Below, piece by piece: positions 52,430 to 61,605 of a DNA stretch of 64,000 nt (the stretch's first letter is position 1; every line of letters begins with the position of its first letter). This DNA comes from Palsa-504 sp963769715 (GTDB lineage: Bacteria > Actinomycetota > Actinomycetes > Streptosporangiales > Streptosporangiaceae). Position numbers and translations under genes: made by a program. The notes beneath the pieces were generated by a model that was given only the letters and a program-made list of their open reading frames with translations, ran no database searches and was not told the origin of the DNA. The DNA is taken from NCBI GenBank assembly GCA_963769715.1, contig CAVYNE010000025.1, positions 248,001-312,000 on the forward strand, in the 5' to 3' direction.

Positions 52430-53116
52430 GCCTCGCGGGTCTCGGCCGCGAACAGCTCGGCCGGCGACGGGGGCCGCCTGATCAGGCCCTGCTCGAAGGA
52501 GTACCGGATGAACGTGCGCAGCGTCTGCTCGTTCCCGGCCAGGCCATAGGTCCTACAAGTCAGCCCCCATCACGTTCTGCGTCCGCGTACGCCCACGGCA
52601 GCAGCGAGGCGCCCGCCGCCGTCTCGGCCAGCCGCGCCGCTGCCTCCCGCCGGGCCTGCTCGAAGGCCTGGCGGCGAGCATGTCCGCCAGCGTGGCCCCA
52701 GGCGGGACCGGCTCGATATCCACGCCGGGCGGCGGATCGTGCGCCCGCTTGGCCACCCGCCCGGGCTCGTGCAGCCCGCCGGTGCGGTAACGGACGGCAG
52801 CCACGGGCAACCCATGCCGTTCGGCCAAAATCCCGCGGATCCACACGTTGGCGGTCAGCTGGTACTCGGCCACCCCCACCACCCGGCCCGCCAGGCAGGC
52901 CGGCGTGGTGATCCCGCTGGCCGGGCTGACGTAAATCCCGTTGTGCCGGCGTCTCGGCGGCGTCGAACTCCCGGTGCCGCGTCATCCGGAAGAACGTCTC
53001 CCCGACCGGCAGCGCGAGGTAGGTCAGGTCGATCCCCTCGGGCTGGATGTCCCCGCGGGCCAGCGCGAAGGTCCGGTCGTAGGCTCCGCAGGCCAGGCTC
53101 AGCGGCACACGCATCG
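52417..53116 (-). pseudogene. Decayed 4,5-dihydroxyphthalate decarboxylase-like gene
   Basis: Pieces of one protein occur in three frames. N-terminal: MRVPLSLACGAYDRTFALARGDIQPEGIDLTYLALPVGETFFRMTRHREFDAAE, in frame with the upstream kinase. Middle: GRVVGVAEYQLTANVWIRGILAERHGLPV and TGGLHEPGRVAKR, ending TLADMLA. Late: FEQARREAAARLAETAAG with PWAYADAE. Last: YGLAGNEQTLRTFIRYSFEQGL and SPAELFAAETREAYLI before a TGA at 52417-52419. Segments normally present between the N-terminal and middle parts, and before the late part, are missing. The gene is dead by deletions and frameshifts. Confidence 0.82.
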
Positions 53117-54041
53117 GCACAAACGTATTCAATAGCATCCGTCCTAACGCTGGCTGCCGCACCACCAGAACGCCGGGGCACACCGAGACGATGAGGGTCC
53201 GGCCGGGCGCGGCGATCTCGCCGTCGACCTGCCGCGGCAGGTCGACGTCCGCGCTGATCTGGACGCGGCGGGCTTGGAATCGCTCCAGCGAGCGGTCCTG
53301 GCGCCGGCCGCGGGCTAGCACCCGGCCCGCCACCTGCACCCAGCCCCAGGTGCCGGACGGAGCGAGGATGCCCACGTCGAGCAGGCCGTCGTCGAGCCTG
53401 GCCCCGGGCAGCAGGGTGAACCCGCCCGGCAGCAGGCCGGCGTTGGCCACCACCACGCACCGCGCCCGCCGCCGCAGCGGCTCGCCGTCCTCGAGGCGGA
53501 CGGTGAAATCGCGCGGCGGCAGCGACAGCTGCGTCATGCCGGACACCGCATAGGCGACCCAGCCGAACCGCCGCTTGAGCTGCTCGCGGGCCGCCCCTAC
53601 GACGGCGGCGTCCAGGCCGATCCCGGCCATGGCGGCGAACCTGGCCGCGCCCCCGTCTGCCCGGGTTTCTATCCGGCCCAGGTCGATCCGGCGGTCCCGG
53701 CCGTCGAAGCCCACCTGCACCGCCCGGCCGGCCTTGGCCGGCAGGCCCAGCGCCCGCGCGGTCAGGTTGGCGGTGCCGAGCGGCACGATCGCCAGCGGCA
53801 CGCCGGTGCCGGCCAGCGCCTCGGCGCAGGCCCGCACGGTGCCGTCACCGCCGGCCGCGAACACCAGGCTCGCCCCGGCGGCTACCGCGCGGCGGGTCAG
53901 CGCCAAGCCGTCCCCGGCCTCGCTGGTCGGCACGAGCCACGGGTCCCAGCCGCGGTCATCCGCCGCCCGCCGGCAGCGCCGCAGGAACCCCCGCGGATCG
54001 CGGAGCAGCGTCCGGTTGACCACGAACGCGACCACGGGCAT
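52560..54041 (-). CDS. Diacylglycerol kinase family protein reading into a decayed decarboxylase
   Basis: The first ~300 residues are a lipid/diacylglycerol kinase (DAGK_cat) domain: VVAFVVNRTLL, then FAAGGDGTVRACAEALAGTGVPLAIVPLGTANLTARALG (nucleotide-binding GGDGT), AGIGLDAAVVG and a beta-rich half VVVANAGLLPGGFTLLPGARLDDGLLDVGIL, with DLPRQVDGEIAAPGRTLIVSV near the end. It phosphorylates lipid substrates at the membrane. As written the frame has no stop after VVRQPALGR and continues into the decarboxylase remnant to 52560. The natural end is probably near 53115-53125. A one-base slip would meet a TAG at once. I give the open frame with this reservation. Confidence 0.78.
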   Translation of the reverse strand: MPVVAFVVNRTLLRDPRGFLRRCRRAADDRGWDPWLVPTSEAGDGLALTRRAVAAGASLVFAAGGDGTVRACAEALAGTGVPLAIVPLGTANLTARALGLPAKAGRAVQVGFDGRDRRIDLGRIETRADGGAARFAAMAGIGLDAAVVGAAREQLKRRFGWVAYAVSGMTQLSLPPRDFTVRLEDGEPLRRRARCVVVANAGLLPGGFTLLPGARLDDGLLDVGILAPSGTWGWVQVAGRVLARGRRQDRSLERFQARRVQISADVDLPRQVDGEIAAPGRTLIVSVCPGVLVVRQPALGRMLLNTFVPMRVPLSLACGAYDRTFALARGDIQPEGIDLTYLALPVGETFFRMTRHREFDAAETPAQRDLRQPGQRDHHAGLPGGPGGGGGRVPADRQRVDPRDFGRTAWVARGCRPLPHRRAARARAGGQAGARSAARRGYRAGPAWGHAGGHARRQAFEQARREAAARLAETAAGASLLPWAYADAERDGG

Positions 54042-54060
54042 GGCCCCATTCTGCGCCGCC

Positions 54061-55503
54061 CTAGCTGTCTGGCAGGTGCCACCGGTACGGCGCGATCAGC
54101 TTGCCAATCGACGGCGGGCCCCACGACCCGGGCTCGTAGAGTTCGACGGGCGGCGGGTTTTCCAGCAGCGGCTGGGAGATCTCCCACACCCGCTCGACCC
54201 CGTCCGACCTGGTGAACAGCGACTGATCGCCGATCATGGCGAGCAGGATGAGCCGCTCGTAGCCCTCGAGCGCGTTGGCGATGGCGAAGGAGTCCTTGTA
54301 GCTGAACACCATCTTGGAGTCGCCTAGGCTGAGCTCGGGGCCCGGCACCTTGGCCAGGAACTCGACGGTGATCGAGCCGGGGTCGGCGAAGTCGATAACG
54401 ATCTCGTTCACCCGGCCGGCCGGGACGTCGTGCCGGTGCGCGCGGAACATGCGCAGCGGCGGCTCGCGGAAGCCGAGCGTGATGACCTGGCGCGAGGCGC
54501 CCATCGACTTGCCGGAACGCAGGTAGAACGGCACGCCGTGCCAGCGCCAGTTTTCCACCTCGACCCGCATCGCCGCCAGCGTCTCGGTATCCGAGTCGGG
54601 CCGGACGCCGGACTCGGAGGTGTACCCCCGGTACTGGCCGCGGACCACGTGCCCGGTGTCGATCGGCTTCAGCGCATCGAACACCTTCTCCTTCTCGTCC
54701 CGCATTGGCTTTTCCGACAGCGACACGGGCGGCTCCATGGCCACGAACCCCATCACCTGGAACAGGTGGGTCACGATCATGTCCCGGTAGGCGCCGGTCG
54801 CGTCGTAGAACGCGGACCGGCCCTCGATCAACAGCGTCTCCGGCACGTCGATCTGCACGTACCGGATGTGATCACGGTTCCAGATCGGCTCGAACAGCCC
54901 GTTCGCGAACCGGAACGCGAGGATGTTGTCGACCGACTCCTTGCCCAGGAAGTGATCGATACGGAAGACCTGCGACTCGTCGAAGACCGCGTGCACCGCC
55001 TGGTTCAGCTTGCGGGCGGACTCCAGGTCGGTGCCGAACGGCTTCTCGATGATCACCCGGGTTTCGCTGGTGGCCAGGCCCGAGGCGCCGAGCATGCCGA
55101 CGACCGAGGTGAACGCGGTCGGCGGAACGGCCAGGTGGTAGAGCCGCCGCGGCGAGCCGCCGATCTCCTTCTCCGCCCGCTGGATCGCCGCCTCGAGCTC
55201 GGAGGTGTTCCCTGGTTCGGCCGCCGCGAACGACAGGCGCTCGGCAAAAGACGGCCAGGATGGATCGCTCGGCTTGGTGATGCAGAAGTCGGCGCACGCC
55301 TGCTCGGCGCGGGCGCGGAACTGCTCGCCGGTCAGCGCATTCGCCGGCGGCGCCGAACCGATAATGCGGTACTCGCGCGGCAGCAGGTCGGCCGCGTGCA
55401 GGTGGAAGAACCCGGGCAGCAGCTTGCGCTTGGCCAGGTCGCCGGTGGCGCCGAACAGCACGATGACGTGGTTCTCCGGCCGCGGGGATCCGTCACTACT
55501 CAT
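54061..55503 (-). CDS. zwf: Glucose-6-phosphate 1-dehydrogenase
   Basis: A 480-residue G6PD, the first enzyme of the oxidative pentose phosphate pathway. NADP site LFGATGDLAKRKLLPGF, EKPFGTDLESARKLN, and the active-site RIDHFLGKESVDNILAFRFANGLFEPIWNRDHI. The late region ends GPPSIGKLIAPYRWHLPD. ATG 55503 (MSSDGSPRPENHVIV) is chosen, eight bases after the gnd stop. It lies directly downstream of gnd, and pgi lies upstream, so the group supplies NADPH and pentose phosphate from glucose-6-phosphate. Confidence 0.96.
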   Translation of the reverse strand: MSSDGSPRPENHVIVLFGATGDLAKRKLLPGFFHLHAADLLPREYRIIGSAPPANALTGEQFRARAEQACADFCITKPSDPSWPSFAERLSFAAAEPGNTSELEAAIQRAEKEIGGSPRRLYHLAVPPTAFTSVVGMLGASGLATSETRVIIEKPFGTDLESARKLNQAVHAVFDESQVFRIDHFLGKESVDNILAFRFANGLFEPIWNRDHIRYVQIDVPETLLIEGRSAFYDATGAYRDMIVTHLFQVMGFVAMEPPVSLSEKPMRDEKEKVFDALKPIDTGHVVRGQYRGYTSESGVRPDSDTETLAAMRVEVENWRWHGVPFYLRSGKSMGASRQVITLGFREPPLRMFRAHRHDVPAGRVNEIVIDFADPGSITVEFLAKVPGPELSLGDSKMVFSYKDSFAIANALEGYERLILLAMIGDQSLFTRSDGVERVWEISQPLLENPPPVELYEPGSWGPPSIGKLIAPYRWHLPDS

Positions 55504-55511
55504 GGGGACGC

Positions 55512-56543
55512 TCAGGCCTTCTTCTTCTCCGCGTGCCCGCCGAACTCCGAGCGCATCGCCGACAGGATCTTCGCGGTGAACTCGCCGTTGTCCCGGGACT
55601 CGAACCGCTCGTACAGCGAGGCGGCGATGACCGAGGCGGGCACGCCGGTGTCCACCGCGGCCAGCACGGTCCACCGGCCCTCGCCGGAATCGGATACATG
55701 CCCGCTGAAGTCCTTCAGGTCGGGCGACTTGGCGAAGGCGGCGGCGGTCAGGTCGACCAGCCAGGAGCTGACCACCGAGCCGCGCCGCCACACCTCGGCC
55801 ACCTCGCCGGCGTCGATCGTGTACTGGTACGCCCAGGGGTCGCGCAGCGGCGTGGTCTCCGCGTCGATTTCCTCCTGGTGCAGGCCCGCGTCGGCGTGCT
55901 TGATGATCGACAGGCCCTCGGCGATCGCGGCCATCATGCCGTACTCGACCCCGTTGTGCACCATCTTGACGAAGTGCCCGGCGCCGTTCGGGCCGCAGTG
56001 CAGGTAACCGTCCTCGGCGGTGGTGTGCCTGGTCCGGCCCGGGGTCTGCTCCGCGCTGCCCCGGCCGGGGGCGATGGTCCTGAATATCGGGTCCAGGTGC
56101 TGAACCGGCTCGTCCTGGCCGCCGATCATCAGGCAGTAGCCCCGCTCAAGACCCCATACCCCACCACTCGTCCCGACGTCCACGAAGTGGATGCCGTCGC
56201 GCTCGAGGTCCTTGGCCCGGGTGATGTCGTCGCGGTAGTAGGAGTTCCCGCCGTCGATCACCATGTCGCCGGCCTCGAGCAGCGGCCGCAGCTCGCCGAG
56301 CGTCCGCTCGACGATGCCGGCCGGGATCATGATCCAGATGGCCCGCGGCTTGTCCAGCTTGGCCACGAAGTCCGCCAGGCTCTCCGCCCCGACCGCGCCC
56401 TCGGCGGCCAACGACTTGACCACGTCGGGATTCCGGTCGTAGGCCACGCAGCGGTGGCCGTCGCGCATCAGCCGGCGGACGAGGTTCGCGCCCATCCGGC
56501 CGAGCCCGATCATCCCCAGTTGCATCGGCGTATCAGTTGGCAT
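55512..56543 (-). CDS. gnd: 6-phosphogluconate dehydrogenase, short (NAD-type) form
   Basis: A 343-residue 6PGD of the short YqeC/GntZ type. Cofactor site MQLGMIGLGRMGANLVRRLM and substrate/catalytic motifs DGGNSYYRDD, VGTSGGVWGLERGYCLMIGG and HCGPNGAGHFVKMVHNGVEYGMM (catalytic Lys). It decarboxylates 6-phosphogluconate to ribulose-5-phosphate. An insertion of about 15 residues (GRGSAEQTPGRTRHTT) between IAPG and EDGYLHCGPNGAG makes it longer than the usual ~300. ATG 56543 (MPTDTPMQLGM) follows AAGGACGG. It lies between pgi and zwf on the same strand. Confidence 0.95.
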   Translation of the reverse strand: MPTDTPMQLGMIGLGRMGANLVRRLMRDGHRCVAYDRNPDVVKSLAAEGAVGAESLADFVAKLDKPRAIWIMIPAGIVERTLGELRPLLEAGDMVIDGGNSYYRDDITRAKDLERDGIHFVDVGTSGGVWGLERGYCLMIGGQDEPVQHLDPIFRTIAPGRGSAEQTPGRTRHTTAEDGYLHCGPNGAGHFVKMVHNGVEYGMMAAIAEGLSIIKHADAGLHQEEIDAETTPLRDPWAYQYTIDAGEVAEVWRRGSVVSSWLVDLTAAAFAKSPDLKDFSGHVSDSGEGRWTVLAAVDTGVPASVIAASLYERFESRDNGEFTAKILSAMRSEFGGHAEKKKA

Positions 56544-56578
56544 GGCTGGTCCGTCCTTCTGTATTGTCGGCGAGCCCG

Positions 56579-58210
<1,632 letters not shown>

Positions 58211-58366
58211 GTTCTGCCTCCTCGCGTCGGCCTGCTGTTTCCCCCACGGAATAGTTTCATGCCCTCATCCGCGTCCGCCGCCTGCCTGGCGATAACATGG
58301 TGACGCACGGGCGTCATCTGTAGTAATGCCTATCCGCATACCTAAATCCAGCCACGGCGGTAGCCG
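58211..58366. other. Intergenic region upstream of pgi
   Basis: 156 bases that carry the pgi promoter and the 3' end of the kinase-TPR gene. Nothing else is recognised. Confidence 0.4.
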
Positions 58367-60784
58367 TCAGCGCGGCTGAGCAGACCGGTCGCCCTTCTTC
58401 CCTCGCACGTAATCGATCCATTCAGCGGCGGCCAGCGTGTCCGGGTGGTCCGGGCCGAGCCTGCGCTCCAGGTGCGGCAGCAGATCCCGGAATTCGTCCT
58501 CCGCCCCGGCATGGTCCCCGCCCGCTGCCATCTCCCGGGCAATGCTGAACCAGAGGACCAGCGTGACCGGGTGGTCCGGGCCGAACCTGCGCTCCAGGTG
58601 CGGCAGCACATCCCGGAATTCGTCCTCCGCCCCGGCGTGATCCCCGCCCGCTGCCATCTCCCGGGCGATGCTGAACCGGGTGGCCAGCGTGTCCGGGTGG
58701 TCCGGGCCGAGCCTGCGCCGCAGGTGGGGCAGCAGCTCGCGGAACTGGGCCTCCGCCCCGGCGTGGTCACCGCGCGCCGCCATCTCCTGGGCGATGCTGA
58801 ACCGGACGATCAGCGTGTCCGGGTGATCCGGCCCCAGCGTCCGCCGCCGGGCCGCGAACACGTCCCGGAACTGGGCCTCGGCCGCGGCGTGGTCGCCGCG
58901 CGCCGCCATCTCCTGGGCGATGTTGAACCGGGTGGCCAGCGTGTCCGGGTGGTCCGGGCCGAGCCTGCGCTCCAGGTGGGGCAGCAGCTCGCGGAACTGG
59001 GCCTCCGCCCCGGCGTGGTCGCCGCGCGCCGCCATCTCCCGGGCGATGCTGAACCGGACGATCAGCATGTCCGGGTGATCCTGGCCCAGGGTTCGCGTCT
59101 GTCCGGCCAGCACATCCAGGAACTGGGCCTCGGCCGCGGCGTGGTCGCCGCGCGCCGCCATCTCCTGGGCGATGCTGAACCGGGTGGCCAGCGTGTCCGG
59201 GTGATCTTGGCCCAGCGTCCGCTGCCGGGCGGCGAGCACGTCCCGGAACAGGTCCTCCGCTCCGGCGTGGTCGCCGCGCGCCGCCATCTCCTGGGCGATG
59301 CTGAACCAGGCGGCCAGCGTGTCCGCATGATTCAGCCCCAGCGTCCGCTGCCGGGCGGCGAACACGTCCCGGCACAGGTCCTCCGCTCCGGCGTGGTCGC
59401 CGCGCGCCGCCATCTCCTGGGCGATGCTGAACCGGGCGGCCAGCGTGTCCGGGTGATCCCGGCCCAGCGTCCGCTGCCGCGCCGCGAACACGTCCCGGAA
59501 CTCGGCCTCCGCTCCGGCGTGGTCGCCGCGCGCCGCCATCTCCTGGGCGATGCTGAACCAGGCGGCCAGCGTGTCCGGGTGATCCCGGCCCAGCGTCCGC
59601 TGCCGCGCCGCGAACACGTCCCGGAACTCGGCCTCCGCCGCGGCGTGGTCGCCGCGCCCTGCCGTCTCCTGGCCGATGCCGAACCGGGTGGCCAGCGTGT
59701 CGGCATGATCTGGGCCGAGCGTATGCTCCTGCTCGGCCAAGGTCCGCAGGTGTAGCGCGATGGCCTCGTCTGAACCCCTGGCCTCGGAGTCGGCCGCCGC
59801 CAAGCTGGCATGAGTAGCCAGCGTGTCGGCGTGGTCCAGCCCCAGCTTGTACTGCTGATCGGTCAAAGACCGCTGGTGCAGCGCGACGGCCACATCGCAG
59901 TCGTATCGCTGCAGCCCGAACGCCATACGCAGCGCATCGGCGAATTCCCCGCAACTGGCATAACGACCTTCGGGAGCCTTCGCCAGGGCCCGCAGCAGGA
60001 CGTCATCCACGGCGGGCGGAAGGCCGGGTTGCCGCGACGTCAACCGCGGCGGCGGCGCCGATAGCTGTGCGTAAAGTACCGCCATGCCTTCATCCCTGGG
60101 AAATGGCGGCTGGCCGGACAGCAAGACGAACGCCGCACACGCCAGCGCGTACTCATCGGTACGTGCGTCGACTCGGTGACCTTGTATCTGCTCAGGCGCG
60201 CAGTAAATCGGCGTCCCCAGGACGTGCCCCGTTCCGGTCAGGCTCGTCGACGACAGCGCACCTTTGGTCAGCCCGAAATCTGACAGGTACACATGGTCGG
60301 GCCGCCTGGGTCGCGCGTCCAGGAGCATATTGCCCGGCTTGACATCACGGTGCACCAGTCCGGCGGCATGGGCGGCATCTAGGGCCGAGGCCACCGCGGA
60401 GATAATCGCAGCCGCCCGCGCCATGGGCAGCGGGCCTTCCCGGTACACCAGCGTCCCCACATCGCCGCCCGGTACATACCGCATGGCGATGAACAGCATC
60501 CCATCCGCATCACCTGCCTCGAATACCGGGATGATGTGCGGATCATCCACTGCTGCCGCAGACCGGGATTCACGAATGAAACGGTGCCGGAATGTCTCGT
60601 CCGACGCCAGCGCCGGCGAAAGGATCTTGAGCGCTACCTGCCGCTGCAGCCGCTCATCCTGGGCCCGGAACACAACCGCCATTCCACCCTGGCCAATCTG
60701 CTCCTCTAGGCGGTATCCCGCGACCCGCGAGCCGACGGAAAAGCCGGCCGAGAACCCGGCGGCTCCAGGTCCCTCCTCGCCCAT
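58367..60784 (-). CDS. Ser/Thr protein kinase with C-terminal TPR array
   Basis: An 805-residue cytosolic protein kinase. The kinase domain (~20-285) has the glycine loop IGQGGMAVVFRA, catalytic Lys in VALKILSP, GLVHRDVKPGNML (catalytic loop), LSDFGLTKG and GTPIYCAPEQIQG. The C-terminal ~480 residues are eleven full and one partial TPR of 42 residues, each like LGPDHPDTLATRFSIAQEMAARGDHAGAEAEFRDV. The last ten are nearly identical. No membrane helix is visible, unlike the kinase at 21.2 kb. ATG 60784 follows GGAGG by four bases. A seven-base inverted repeat lies right upstream of that site. It is divergent from the third STAND gene, so the pair may work together. Confidence 0.9.
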   Translation of the reverse strand: MGEEGPGAAGFSAGFSVGSRVAGYRLEEQIGQGGMAVVFRAQDERLQRQVALKILSPALASDETFRHRFIRESRSAAAVDDPHIIPVFEAGDADGMLFIAMRYVPGGDVGTLVYREGPLPMARAAAIISAVASALDAAHAAGLVHRDVKPGNMLLDARPRRPDHVYLSDFGLTKGALSSTSLTGTGHVLGTPIYCAPEQIQGHRVDARTDEYALACAAFVLLSGQPPFPRDEGMAVLYAQLSAPPPRLTSRQPGLPPAVDDVLLRALAKAPEGRYASCGEFADALRMAFGLQRYDCDVAVALHQRSLTDQQYKLGLDHADTLATHASLAAADSEARGSDEAIALHLRTLAEQEHTLGPDHADTLATRFGIGQETAGRGDHAAAEAEFRDVFAARQRTLGRDHPDTLAAWFSIAQEMAARGDHAGAEAEFRDVFAARQRTLGRDHPDTLAARFSIAQEMAARGDHAGAEDLCRDVFAARQRTLGLNHADTLAAWFSIAQEMAARGDHAGAEDLFRDVLAARQRTLGQDHPDTLATRFSIAQEMAARGDHAAAEAQFLDVLAGQTRTLGQDHPDMLIVRFSIAREMAARGDHAGAEAQFRELLPHLERRLGPDHPDTLATRFNIAQEMAARGDHAAAEAQFRDVFAARRRTLGPDHPDTLIVRFSIAQEMAARGDHAGAEAQFRELLPHLRRRLGPDHPDTLATRFSIAREMAAGGDHAGAEDEFRDVLPHLERRFGPDHPVTLVLWFSIAREMAAGGDHAGAEDEFRDLLPHLERRLGPDHPDTLAAAEWIDYVRGKKGDRSAQPR
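58425..59870 (-). repeat. 126-bp tandem repeats encoding the TPR array
   Basis: About eleven and a half units of 126 bp (42 residues) in tandem, several differing at only a few bases. Adjacent identical stretches such as AGGACGACGGCGG-like segments recur at 126-bp spacing. The near identity at DNA level points to recent expansion. Confidence 0.92.
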
Positions 60785-61605
60785 CACACCTCCAGGACCC
60801 ACGGGTCCTCTTCTGCCTCTTCGGCTCCTGTGCGGTCGGGCCTGGCGGGAATGGATAGTCCGGACGTCCTGCCACGTCACAGGCGCGTATCAGCACATCC
60901 GGGTCCGTGCCGTACTGCTCGAGCAAGGCGACCAGCGGCGTTTAGCTCGTCAGAGCAGCCTCCGGACCGCGCAGCGACTGCTCGTCCCTTTCCCCGTAGG
61001 CAGCATGCCCAGTCAACCCGGCCATCGGGGTCCCGGCAAGCGGAATGAAAGAATACAGATGACAGAGTCGGTCGTCGACTTCCGGCTCCGGTCACGCACC
61101 TCAGCGCCCCGGCGCAGATTTGCTTTTGCCGCAGGCCCCCGGTTCCTAAGTTACCGGGACGGCAACAATCGTGACCCGACTTGCTGCCGCCACGTCCCCG
61201 GAGTGATGTTGAGAAGGCGGCCTCGCGACTGAAGAGTATTGAAGCGCTAATTGATTCTATTGTTACTCGAGTATTTCACTTTCATGGACCTTTCCGGCAG
61301 GGAGGCCCGGCCCCCGCGCTTTCCCTTGCTCGTACGCTAGCCTGGTGTCTCGGGATGATGCGAGAATCCGGCCTGATCTCTCACGACCGAACCGCTGCCG
61401 ACCCTGTAGATCAGAATCAGCCCAGCCTGGGCGTATGCGTCTCAAGGGAGGATGCCGTGTGGGTGAGGACTGCCCTACCTCGGGCGCCGGCCCCGTTAAC
61501 TGGCCGCGACCCCGCCGAGGTCGCCCTCCGGGGTAATGCTCTTCCGGATTGTCCGTCGACCGCTCCCGCGGGACGTCGCCGCCACGACTCCCGGGAGGAG
61601 GCCCG
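60785..61605. other. 821-bp divergent intergenic region
   Basis: No convincing gene in either strand. It holds the promoters of the kinase-TPR gene (left) and the third STAND gene (right). The perfect inverted repeat AGGACCC-AC-GGGTCCT lies at 60794-60809, directly upstream of the kinase Shine-Dalgarno. An A/T-rich patch at about 61230-61290 is the best promoter-like stretch. Confidence 0.5.
60794..60809 (-). promoter_or_regulatory. Inverted repeat next to the kinase-TPR ribosome site
   Basis: AGGACCC (60794-60800) and GGGTCCT (60803-60809) are perfect complements with a two-base spacer and adjoin GGAGG. It could be an operator or a hairpin controlling translation. Confidence 0.4.

Noticed and set aside
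54430..56007. Long plus-strand open frame opposite zwf and gnd
   Set aside because: Antisense shadow; the minus-strand enzymes are complete.
58445..59755. Plus-strand repeat protein opposite the TPR array
   Set aside because: The periodicity comes from the minus-strand TPR repeat; composition is Arg/Gly/Val shadow-like.
58425..59870. CRISPR or satellite DNA
   Set aside because: 126-bp units encode clean 42-residue TPRs in frame with a kinase.
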